Shown here: positions 1-11,000 of the stretch, piece by piece
Position numbering within the stretch: position 1 is the stretch's first letter
Layout of the letters: every line of letters starts with the position of its first letter
From: Cylindrodendrum hubeiense
Lineage: Eukaryota; Ascomycota; Sordariomycetes; Hypocreales; Nectriaceae
Assembly (NCBI GenBank): GCA_014621425.1
Contig: JAANBB010000062.1
Location: 82,517 to 146,516 of the forward strand
DNA: 64,000 bases
Reading direction: 5' to 3'
The notes under the pieces: model-generated
What the model was told of the DNA's origin: nothing
Databases searched by the model: none
Seen by the model: only the letters and a program-made list of their open reading frames with translations
Translations under genes and position numbers: made by a program

Positions 1-2057
1 AAAGATAATAATAATTATCTGAACTGGTTAAGTATTAAATACCTATAAGTCCTAGGATATAAGATAATTATTATAATTAAGCTAGAAAAGCGGATAAAGA
101 TAATAAAGTTATAATCTTGTGGATTTAAGGGTATTCTTATTAGTTTTAAAGGAAGATATCTATATTATATCTAGGATCTAAACATAAAATAGGTTTACAC
201 TATCTTACACACTATATTCCTTGAAAACCTATTAATATTACCTAGCTATAAGATAATGAGATTAAGGTCCCCTAAGATAGTTAGGTAGATTTAAATAATA
301 GAGCTTAAGATAAAGCTAGTAAGGGTAATAAACCGGGTTATAAGTATAGTTATGACCTTATATTAAGACCTTAACCTAAAGACTATATATAAGGTCCTCG
401 AGCTCCCTGATAGAATAACCTAGAGAGAATTAGCCTACCTAGAAATAAAGGTATTATTAGATAAGGGTATTATTAACTTCTTACCTTACACTATAATATT
501 AATAGGAAGGTATCTCTTAATAGTAAAATAGGTATTAAAATATAAGTGTAATGAGTATAATAAGATAATAAGGTATAAATCAAGACTTATAGTTTAAGGT
601 TTTTAGTAATATAAAGATATTAATTATAATAAGATCTTCTTATCTATAATAAGATTAGTCTCTTAATATATTATCCTAGCCTATATAATTTAATATAACT
701 ATAGACTTATATAGATAAATATTATAATTATCTATCTTAATAGAGACCTTAAAGAAGATATCTATATAGAGTTATTCTTATTATTTAATAATTTCCTCTA
801 TAATCCTTAATATAAGTATTATATTAAGAAATAAGATTATAGAGATAACTATATTATCTAGTTTAATTAGGCCCTCTATAATCTTAAATAAAGTGGTTAG
901 TAATAGTAAAAAAAGCTTAAAAATAAGCTCACTAAGCTAGGCTTTAAATAACTAAAATTAGATATTATAATTTACCTAGATCCAGAATGAGGGATTATTA
1001 CGGTCTCCTATATAGATAATCTGATTATAATTATAGTAGATAAAGGTATAGAAGAATATTATTACAAGTAATTAGGTTTTAATCTTGATATTAAAAGACT
1101 AGGCTTTCTACACTTTTTCCTAGATATTATAATTATAATTACTAATAATAATAATATTATCCTTATATAGACTAACTATATGAGGGATATCCTTAAGATA
1201 TTCCAGATAACTAATTATAAGGTAATTTTAATCTTAATAGATCCGGATATCTACTTAGAGATAAGAAAGAATATTAAGTTAAGTTTATGAGGGCTAAAAG
1301 AGATATATATAACCCTTATAGGGAAGCTTAACTATCTAATTATATAGATAAGACTAAATATTATCTTCCTAATAGGATTATAGGTACATTTTATAGCTAA
1401 ACCTAATAAAGTTTACTATAAGTTAGTAAGGTATATCCTATATTATCTTAAAGGGAATCTATCCTAAGGTATCTACTATTGCAAGTAACTATAAGAGACC
1501 TATAGTAATCTTTACAGGCTCTATAGGTATAGTGATTCTGATTATACTACTAATCCTGATATCTTGCGATCTATAGCCAGATATATCTTTATAATAAATA
1601 GGACCCTGATCTTATAAGCTAATAAGAGATAACTAATAGTCGTGAAGTTAATTATAGAGACTGAATATTATAGGATATTAGCTATAATATCAGAGATAGT
1701 GTGGATTAGGAGCTTTATAATCGAGTTAGGTATCCCATTAACCTTACTATTAATAATCTTCGTGGATAACCAGAGCTCTATCAAGCTAGCTTATAACCCT
1801 AAGTACCACACCCATACAAAGCACATTGCTATATATCACCACTATTTACAAGAGGCTATTGCTAACAGAGACGTTAAGATATAATATATCAGTACTGACG
1901 AAATAGCTATTAACGGGCTTATAAAGCCACTGGCCAAGAAGAAATACAAGGAATTCATCGGCCTCACGGACATAACTTTCTAGGAGGCCAGAAATACTAG
2001 AAATAAAGAGATTGAGACCGAATTAACCGTAATCAGAATACTCTGTCAGGTATACTA
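1..2057 (+). mobile_element. Decayed Ty1/Copia retrotransposon, pol 3' part (RT and RNase H)
   Basis: This very AT-rich stretch is full of TAA and TAG codons, but conceptual translation still shows Copia pol order. Around 530-720 is the reverse transcriptase core resembling the Copia 'yk-ARLV-GF-Q-DY-E-F-PV-R' block. Near 1000-1020 is YIDN in place of the catalytic YVDD. Around 1320-1460 is the 'GKLNYL...RYLKG' segment. At about 1530-1884 is RNase H, where YSDSDY, ETEYY and VDNQSSIKLAYNP are followed by TKHI. The last 80 codons of RNase H (1642-1884) are still open. The C-terminal tail runs to about 2057 and is followed by a purine-rich tract (TTGGGGGAGAG) like a polypurine primer site. The stops and the D-to-N change fit C-to-T/G-to-A decay, so the element is dead. 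Its 5' end lies outside the window. Confidence 0.85.
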
Positions 2058-2785
2058 AACTTGGGGGAGAGTATTGCGGGCCACAAGATCATGTGGGGGA
2101 CCCACGAAGCATCAAGCCCGATACCAGACTATCAGATAGGGCCGGTTAGGGCTAATAGGAATACCACCACTATATTTAGCTGTGCGGATACTGCTAGTAG
2201 CTTGAATTGACCACCAATACATCTCTCTGAGTCCAGACCTATTGTGACGACCCCCGTAACAGTTGCAGCTACCTACCCTACACCTAGGGGCGTGGTGCCT
2301 TTTGGTGCATCTGGACAAATACGCCTAACTGAATAGCTATATAGACTTTAAGATAAAATAAAAGTATCTATTTGATTGCATTGTATAAATTTTTTAAAAT
2401 ATTTATCAATTCGCAGAGCCTTACGTCTTTTGCTTTTACGTCATTCTTAATTAAACATATCTGAAAAGGAAACTCGGCTTACATCTAACACAATATGTTC
2501 TACACTTACAATCACCAACTTAAATCTCCCTATACTGTATACTTTATGATCTCTGTAGAATGGTATCCGATTCATCCATAAAACCGAAAATTGTGTGCAG
2601 ATAGGTTCTTGGTGAATCTGCCAGCTGCTCATGAAAAAAGGATGGAGATGCGTAGCTGCCAGTGTTTCTGTCTACGTCCTGCATGTAATATTCATAGAAG
2701 AAAAATGCATTTGTTCAATTAGCTAGAGTAGTTGCATCAGACGTAGGTCCAAGGTCTCAATGAGATGCTGAATTGGGAGGGTTAA
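2058..2785. other. Intergenic; possible start of the Copia 3' LTR
   Basis: No gene is seen. The first about 270 bp, after the polypurine-like tract, have higher GC than the element body and could be the 3' LTR. I cannot prove this without the 5' LTR, which is outside the window. From about 2340 the sequence is plain AT-rich intergenic DNA up to the stop codon of the FAD oxidase. Confidence 0.4.
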
Positions 2786-4796
2786 TCAAACCCTACAAAG
2801 GCGACCATCACTTTCCTCCTCCCAACTCTCACTCCCCACACAAGGTGTACACCACAGGACATCTTTCGGATCGACCTCGCGTTTGATTTTGAGAAGGCGC
2901 TTGTAGTTTTCTCCCCAGAACGTTTGCTGCCAGTCTTCCTCGAATGGAAAGCCCTAAGCCACATCGTTAGCAGGATTCTACCTACTGTGATATAAGTCAA
3001 GGGTTACACACCTCATTCATATACGAACCACCACCAGGCGTGAGATCGCGAAGGGTCTCGAATCTGTCGTTCAAAATTTTCCTGGTTTTCTCTGCAGCTG
3101 TTTCATCGAACGGAGGGTACCCCCACCCCAGCCAGGTGACTGCCCATCGTTAGCATTTTGTTTCACGGCTTGAAGTTGATCAAACATTGTGCTGGTGATG
3201 TGTACTCACGCGCATGAATGTACGCCGTTCGCCATGCCGGATGAACAGCATTTCCTCCGCCACGGGGCTTGGCTTCATTGACTCCCTTCCCAGCAACCAT
3301 GTACGTCCCCAACCAACCATCGTTGATAAGAATAGGTTTGAGCGCATCGGCCAGTGCGTCCAAATCGTTGGTCAGAGTATTCTTATCCAGCAATCGCGAT
3401 ATGAGATAGAACGAACCGCCAGCCGAACCGTCATCGAAATTCTCCTTGTACCAATCCATGAATGAGTCAAACGGTTGAGTGAGGACCACCAGGTTAACCT
3501 GCCCCGGCCAACGCTCCTGGATAGTTTCGTTCAGTGGCTGAAAGATTTCGTTGATTTCGGCCGTATCCTGGGTATCTAGTATGATGGTTTTACCCATCAG
3601 ACCAGCAACTCTGTCTGGAAGGCCTGGGAGCGGGACAGGTGGTGGCGAGTCCACCGTGGCTAGTAGATAGCCTGATAAGCCGGAATCCGACAGGTAAGGG
3701 ATCTGAGAAATGGCCCAGGTGACGAGATCCAAAGTAAAGGGGGCTTGAGGAATAGTAAATATCATAAAGGAAACCATGGTGAGCTTTTTGGGTGGATGCG
3801 TCTGGATCGTGATCGAAGTAAGAACTCCGAAAGTCGACCCTCCTCCCTGATAACGAGCGTTAGTAGACGTGCAGCCCGGATTACTACGAAAGATTTGCAA
3901 CACTTACACCACGTATTGCCCAGAACAAGTTTGGATGCCGATCTTCGTTAACCGTGAGTATCTCACCGCCAGGTGTGACGACCTCCATCTCCAGCACATT
4001 GTCTGCCGCAAGCCCATAGTGAGGGGCCAGAATTGAGTGGCCACCTCCCGTCACAAAACCGCCCAGCGAGACGGTCTTGCTTCCGCCGCCTACAATATTG
4101 CGGCCGTGTTGGTCAGCAACCGTGTAGAGATCGACCATTCTTGTTCCAGCTCCCGCAGTGATGGCATCGCCTTGTATGGTCTTGCCTGATCCAGCAAGTT
4201 TGAAATGGCCATTGTGGTATTTGATCTTGTTGAGGTGATGTGTCCAGATGGAGAGAGAGCCTGGCCCGACTGAACGCCCGAGATAGTCATGCCCGCTACT
4301 CCTTACAACAAGGCGAACATTCTTTTTCCGGCCTATCCATATAGTTGTCAATTGAGATTGTTCATTTGGAATGTTTCAAGCCTTACTGACCGAAGTCGAC
4401 AGCAGCTTTGACATGCTTCGCCGTAGTAACATTAACTACATACGAAGGATAGCCTGCTCCACTGCAAGAAAAGTCATCGATAGGGAGACAAGTGTAATTT
4501 GCCCAGAGATCCCACATCACAGAGACTGGATCCTCAGCATGAAACTCAAAGGTCCTCCAATCCTCTCGAACCTTGAGGCATTTGTCTTCATTGTAGTTAG
4601 GCTGCTCCTCGTGACAGACGCCGCCAGGCGGTACTGGCTTAAGGAGTCTGCCTTCCACGGTCTTATTAAACTGAGACCACCCATGGCTTGATGGCCATCC
4701 TGGATCTCCTGGGAACACCTTGCAGCTCTCTCCGAGAGCTGTTGTCCATACCAGAGTTTGTGCGCAGAGCGCGAGGAGAATCTTGGATGGGATCAT
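2786..4796 (-). CDS. Secreted berberine-bridge-type FAD-linked oxidase
   Basis: Five exons (4796-4391, 4332-3908, 3846-3210, 3139-3012, 2953-2786) join in frame to 587 aa. The protein begins with a signal peptide ([20 protein letters not shown], cleavage near residue 20), so it is probably secreted. A PCMH-type FAD-binding domain follows, with [10 protein letters not shown] (the His expected to bind FAD covalently), the LSIWTHHL motif typical of fungal isoamyl-alcohol-oxidase/MreA-like proteins, and [10 protein letters not shown]. The C-terminal BBE segment is [20 protein letters not shown]. The family oxidises alcohols, sugars or biosynthetic intermediates with O2. It is the outermost gene of the polyketide locus and could modify the PKS product, but secreted family members also act on plant or fungal metabolites outside the cell. 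The first intron uses GTCAGT rather than the nearby GTAAGG, because only that choice keeps the reading frame. Confidence 0.85.
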
Positions 4797-5613
4797 GTTG
4801 ATGTATTGAGAGAACCACTATGCTTTACAATACTTTGAAAGTATTTATAGCAAATATGGCGTGGTGGTCGTCTTGACATATCTATGTCAGTCACATCCGT
4901 AGTGAATGGTTGTAGTGTCACCTTGACTCGCACGCCAAGCTGCAGTGAGCAATAATACTAGGAATTAGATCCTACCGCATCACGGTGCGCGTCCCGAAGG
5001 GGGGGTGGGGGGGTGTTGATCCACAAATCACTAAGGCCCGTGTTGTATTCCTCAGGAAAAGGAGTTAGGTAGTATTTGCTATCCATTTAGATTATAGCGA
5101 GAATAACGGGTAAAAGAGTTGAGCCCTCGACATTAGGCTATTTATGCATCTCAGCAACGGCGTCTGGGCCGACGGCGCCGCTCCCGTAGGATTGCTGCGG
5201 CGCATTGCGCTGCAGCACGGCGCAGCCTGCAGGTTCTCAGTCTTACATGCGTGCCACACTATTACATGCGCCCGTTGTGATGTTACTGCATACTGTAAGC
5301 TACAGAACGGCCCTTAGTAAACACAGACCCTGAAGCCCTAGACCATGACAATATCCATTGAATACAGGGTCTAGCTTCAGTCGCGTTGCGGTAACTCCTG
5401 ATTTTCATCAATACCAATGGACTCTTCTTCTCCGTATGTTATTTAAAAAAGTCTATACATCTTCTACTTTGCAATAAAAGCTATCGCCATCTTGGTTCTA
5501 ATATCAGCGTGGCGCATACGCCTCAACCTGAATCCAACGACTTAGACATATAATCTTCTTCAAAAACTTGAACCTTGAATCTTCGTCTGGCCCCTTCGGA
5601 AAAAGACACTCAA
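4797..5613. promoter_or_regulatory. Shared promoter region of the FAD oxidase (-) and DHA2 transporter (+)
   Basis: This 817-bp divergent intergenic region holds no gene. It contains a G-tract at 4999-5013 (two runs of seven G separated by one T) able to form a G-quadruplex, and a GC-rich patch at about 5160-5235 made of CGGCG/GCGCAG words. A shared promoter would allow co-regulation of the two genes. Confidence 0.5.
4842..4849 (-). promoter_or_regulatory. TATA box of the FAD oxidase gene
   Basis: TATAAATA on the minus strand, 46 bp upstream of the ATG at 4796. This is a good match and a plausible spacing for a gene with a short 5' UTR. Confidence 0.5.
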
Positions 5614-7715
5614 ATGAACATGGAGCCGGATAGAAGAGACAGTTTAGAGATTGGCGCACAGCCTGAATCAAATGTTGACACCGAGACAGCCGAGAACAGC
5701 GACAAGGGCGTCGAGCATCATGCCAAAGGGACGTCTGGGAGCTCTCCAGTAGACCCCGGAAGCGAAAACCCCATCAACCAGATGACGACTAATGATGACC
5801 CTGCGACTCATCAATACGCGACACCGCGAGAGCTTGCCCTCCTGTCAACAGTATTCACCGTTGCCACCTTTATGATAGCTATAGACGGAAGTATTCTCGG
5901 TAAGAAGACTCCAGTCTTTGCCTCCATCTGAAAGTAAATAGCCATAGCTAATCAAGTCTAGCTACGGCCATTCCGAAAATAACAAGTGATTTTAGTCGAC
6001 TCGATGATGTACCGTGGTACGGTAGTGCATATCTCCTGACAGAAATGGCATTCCAGCCTACGTTCGGTCGCCTGTACAGCCTGTTCGACACCAGGTTTCT
6101 CTACTTGGCCTCCATTTTGATCTGTGAGTTATTCCGATCCGATTTAGCCATGTTCATGTGTATGTTTGCCTAATATGCTTGCTGTAAAGTCGAGGTAGGC
6201 TCGATTTTGTGCGCTGCCTCGCCGAACTCGGCAGCATTAATCACTGGACGAGTCATCTCCGGGACGGGAGCTGCCGGGCTGCTCTGTGGAAGTCTGGCAG
6301 TATATGGAACATCAGTTCCTCTGCGGGCTAGGCCGTTCGGGATGGCTCTTGTTACGAGCATGTACGGCATCGCGGGAGTACTGGGACCGACTCTTGGAGG
6401 ACTTATTACGGATACTCCTCGACTTACTTGGCGGTTCTGCTTCTGGTATGGCATTCCTTAATGGCTACCTCTAAATATGACACCATAAATCTAACGGGTA
6501 ATAGGATCAATCTGCGTAAGTGATCGGTTGCCAGCATCTAACGAAATACTGTCTAATCGTCTGTGTAGCGTTTGGGGCTGTGACATTTGCCATTGCATTC
6601 AAAATCTTGAAAGCGAAGACACCAATCTATGGGAGACTCTCGCTGCGTGAGAAGTTGAAGAGACTCGATCTCCTCGGCGGGTTCTTGCTCATAGTAGGCC
6701 TGGTGGCACTCTTCTTTGCATTGCAATGGGGAGGGAGCAGATACCCGTGGTCCGACCCGAGGGTCTACGCATGCATTGTGGTGTTTGGAATACTCATATC
6801 GGCATTCGTATGGCTACAGGTAACCAAGAAAGAAGAGTAAGGAAGTCCTACACGCAGCGAATTATGATATCCAGGGCTGACCAGACCAAAAACAGGGCTA
6901 CGATCCCTACGCGAATCCTCTCGCAGCGTACGGTGGCCATCAGCTGTGTCTTCAACATGCTCATGTCCATGGCACACAACACGCACATGTACTACCTAGC
7001 CTTCTACTTCCAGGCCGTACTGGGGACGAATGCCGTGACATCGGGGGTACGCTGTCTCGCGTACGGAATCCCATGCAGCATAGCCATCATCATCACGGGC
7101 GCATGTATCAGCTCCAAAGGCTACTACGTCCCCTTCATGTGGTTGGGGTCCAGCATCTTCATCGCCGGGTGCGTGCTACTCCATGAATTGGACATTGATT
7201 CCTCAACAGGGAGGTGGATCGGCTTCCAGATCATCAGCGGAGCTGGTATCGGGCTCGCAGAGCAAGTCCCGTTCATTGCCGTGCAGGTGGTCCTCCCCGA
7301 CGACGACATGCCGACCGCGTGTGCCTTGGTCATCTTCTCTCGCTTATTCGGCGGCGCGGTGGGTCTCAGCATCGCCTCTAACCTCTTCTCCGGAGAGCTC
7401 TTCCGGCAGCTCGCGGGAGCGCCGGGAGGGATCGACGCCAACGCCATCAAGGATGCAGGTGCGTCGGATTTGGAGAGCGCGGTACCGGCGGCTGTGTTGC
7501 CGTTGGTCCGAAGGGCTTTCGGTTACGCCGTCTCTAGGGCCTTCATCCTGCCAATTGTTGTGGCTGCAATCTCCTTGATTGTGAGCTTTGGGATGCAGAG
7601 ACGATGGATTCCGGACGATCGGGTACAGCCGGCACCAGACGCCGAAGTAGCAATAAATCTCAACACACCTGAAGCTGCATCATCGGATCAGGGACAGGGC
7701 GAGAAGGCTGTGTAG
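5614..7715 (+). CDS. DHA2-family MFS drug/toxin exporter
   Basis: Six exons (5614-5899, 5962-6123, 6190-6445, 6505-6515, 6569-6836, 6896-7715) give 600 aa. A hydrophilic N-terminus of about 80 residues precedes about 14 predicted membrane segments. DHA2 marks are FMIAIDGSILGTAIPKI in TM1, WYGSAYLLTEMAFQPTFGR around motif A, ALITGRVISGTGAAG, and FWINLPFGAVT. Exon 4 is only 11 nt long but is needed to restore the family-typical FCFWINLPFGA. The ATG at 5614 is preferred over one at 5575 because the first upstream residues look like UTR, although both are in frame. Close homologues export polyketides or other toxins. It shares a promoter with the FAD oxidase and converges on the PKS, so export or self-protection for the polyketide is the likely role. 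Confidence 0.9.
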
Positions 7716-8032
7716 ACAGAATTTAGAACCTTGAATAGAGAGAGATATCCCGAGCTGACGGCCTGGTATTTTTGTGTCCGTCAACTCGAGCGGTATTTGT
7801 AAGCCGAGGTCCAATCCCACGGAGAAGAAGATGGGAAGCAATATGACCGATTCTTTGAAATTGGCGATGATACATATTAGTGTGAACTGTCTATGTATAT
7901 GAAGCTAGTTTATTACTTTTAAAGTATCAACATGCACAAAGAACTTGACTTGCAAAGAGAAGTAACGCCATTGTAGGGTCTAAGGAGTGCTATGAATAGT
8001 CATGGGGAAACAAGTATGACATAAAATCCATC
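7716..8032. other. 3'-3' spacer between transporter and PKS
   Basis: 317 bp between two convergent stop codons. I see only untranslated AT-leaning sequence and no RNA gene. Confidence 0.6.
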
Positions 8033-11000
8033 TCATGCCGCATCCATCAACGTCTTCATCACCAACGAAGCACGTTGCAAACAGTCCGCCCACGCAGTCA
8101 CCTCTTTTTTGCCAGAGACGACCGAGAAATGTGATCTGAAGAAAGACAACACTGTTAGCTTCTTGTAAAATATATGGTTAGGAAATAATTCTTGCTCACC
8201 CTGCATCAGTGACGTAGTACGTCATCCAGAACTTCTTTGGGTTCTGCATGATGAAACAAGACTCGGGAGAAAGACCATCTGTATTTGAGAACATCTGGTC
8301 CGGCTCCACTGTCTTCTCGTAGAGCGGATTGTTGAACAGATCGGGTATCTCTCCAGCCTCCTCTGCGCAGATCTCAAGGGCCCTGAGAGTACGCTGGTAG
8401 CAGTGGCCCATAAACGCATCTCTGATGGTCTGGTTCCGAGCTTCAGCAGCTTCAAGCATTACCTCAAACCGTTCACGTGCCGGTAGGCTCTCGTCGTCTG
8501 CGATGGTACAAAAGTGCGCAGTAATTGGCGTGTTGACTTGCACGATATCTGGTCGACCTTTGTGGTAGTGAGACATAGAGATAGCCTCCCAGGATTGGGC
8601 GTTGTAGCCGTAGTAATAGTAGTTAGCGAGCAGACCCATGAGGTCAAAGATGCCTTTGATGGGAAGATGACGATCGAGTAGGATATCCTTTCCGAACTCA
8701 GAAAGAACGATGTCTCTGTATCCGAATTGGGTAATGTCTTCCTCGAATCGCTGCCGCACATGATGGATGCGCTCATCAATGGCCGGTGTTGTCTTGAGTG
8801 TGAATTCTCTGGGTACCTCGACAACGCCATTCGCGTGTCCGTTGACCTGCTGCATCGGCTTGTAAGTCATTATACCTTCAACTATGACAGTCTGCATCGC
8901 AAAGAGAGTCATTGCCTATAACGAATCAATTTTCTAGCTTCAAAAGGGGGGAACGAAGGAGCAGTAAGACTAACATCAATGCAAGTGTGCTCCACATATG
9001 TGCCAGAAGTCGCGTTTTTGCACACCACAAACGCGATGGACTTGTCCACCCACCGGTTGAAACCTTTAAGCATCATCATGTCCCTGATTCGGTCCTCTGC
9101 ACAGGTAGGTTCTGTATCGTCGAGACAGACAAGGAAAGCAGCAGCTTCTACCATGTCGATGGTTTCTCTGTTGGTCACGTCAAGCTCCATCAAAGCTTCC
9201 CGGCTCTATTATGTGTCAAATAATTAGTAAGAGTACACAGCAGCAATTATGGTCAACTAGACTGGGTTAAACATACCTCGGCCCAGGAAGTGCGATCGTC
9301 AGAACTAAGAATACTCGTCCAGCTGTCTTCAGTGACTTCGCGAATCAAGAGGGAATTGAACGTCTTCGTCAGCGCTTCGACTGACACATTCTCATCTCCG
9401 TCTGTGAGCATCACTTTGAAGATGTGTCCACGGTGGAGCACCGCCATATAATCATTACCAGGGAACTTTGCCATCCGATCGAAAGGAACACCGGGCAAGC
9501 GAGCAGTGTTGAAGATATGCTGCCAAAGGTCGGTGCAGTTCGCCCTGAACATGTACGTCATGGGCTCCCATCGGCCTGCCTCGAGATCTTGCTTCGATTG
9601 GAAGGCGATGCTGGCAATTAGAGCTGCCCGTTCCGCTTGAGTATGACCCATCTCCCCAAGCGGATGGAATGCCATGAAATTGTTGAATGGTGCGAGCGGC
9701 ATGCGTCTCTGTAGGTACATACTCTGCAGGAAGTAATTTTCCTGCCAATTTTCGATCTCGGGGTTGTGAGCCTGCTCGTAGAGGCAATCGTAGTACTTCC
9801 GACCCACACTTCCCGGCTTTCTAAACTCTACCACATCCCTCTCCAGAGTTTGGAATTCCTCAGGGGAGAAGAAAATTCTTGATTTGTCGAGGTAGTCGTC
9901 GAGCATAATATTGAAGTCAACAAGAGGAAGCTTGCTCAAGGTCTTGGACGCTCGACAGCAATCGAAGTCGTGATTTGCGATGGGACTCTCACTTTCAATC
10001 GTCGGTTCCAGGGCTTTATCGATGCCGTTGGTGTCTTCCTTTATCATGACGACTGTTTCAGTGTTTTGAGAAACAAGCTTGGATCTGAGAATTATGGTCT
10101 TGGCCAGACTCGCGATATTGAGAGCATCCAGAACCTCGGATGTTTGCAGCGTTGTCTGGAAAGTCCGCACAAGGAAGTTCTTCAACTCTATAGCGACAAG
10201 AGAATCGAGACCAAAACTCTCCATCGGAACATCCGGACTGACGTCCTCGACTGGGCAGGCGGTGAACATCGCAAATCGCTGGCAAATGCCATTGACGACA
10301 ATACTTTCGACTTCCTCAGGGGTAGTTGCTTGTTGAATCAACTTGCCAATGTCGGTGGCGGCCTCTTTTGTCACCTCCCCTTTTTGCTCAAGGTAAGGAA
10401 TCTGGCTGAACATGGGATTGGCAAGGCCGGCCTCATCATGGACCCCCTCCATCGACTTTCGGTCGAATCCAAGAATCAACTGGTGGAGGCTATCATTGGC
10501 TGCCTGTGGACTCATGGCGTAGCTCAAGACCGTGAAGACTTCTTCAAATGACATGAGAACTGATCCCCGTCGCATGACCTCTTGCTGTGCAGCAGGGAGT
10601 GACGTGATTGCCAAAGAGCCGTCGACTGCACCCAGATTCAGAGCTATGTATCTGCAACTTGAAGTCTTTTTGCTCTGAGCGAAGGCATCCTGGTAGGCGT
10701 TGCCAACTGAATAGTTGGATTGTCCAGACTTTCCGAGAATGGCGGTAATGGATGACAGCATGATGAAGAAGTCGAGAGAATTAGAAGTCCCGAAGGCATT
10801 ATCAAGGTTTCGAGTTCCTTGGACCTTTGGCTTGATGGCTGTCATGTAGTCGTCGAGAGACATGATTTCGAAAGGATGATCCTGGAGATATGATTAGTTA
10901 CACTGCAGTAGGTCAGAACTTGGGATGGAAGCATACCCTTAGAACCATTCCTGCATGGATGACTCCTCTTACTTGGGGAAGGTTTTCCGAACATTCCGCA

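Noticed and set aside
1642..1884. 80-codon ORF at the left edge as a small gene
   Set aside because: It is the surviving RNase H end of the Copia pol, preceded by in-frame stops.
9970..10551. 193-codon plus-strand ORF antisense to the PKS ACP-cAT region
   Set aside because: Shadow ORF; the sense strand encodes an intact ACP and linker.
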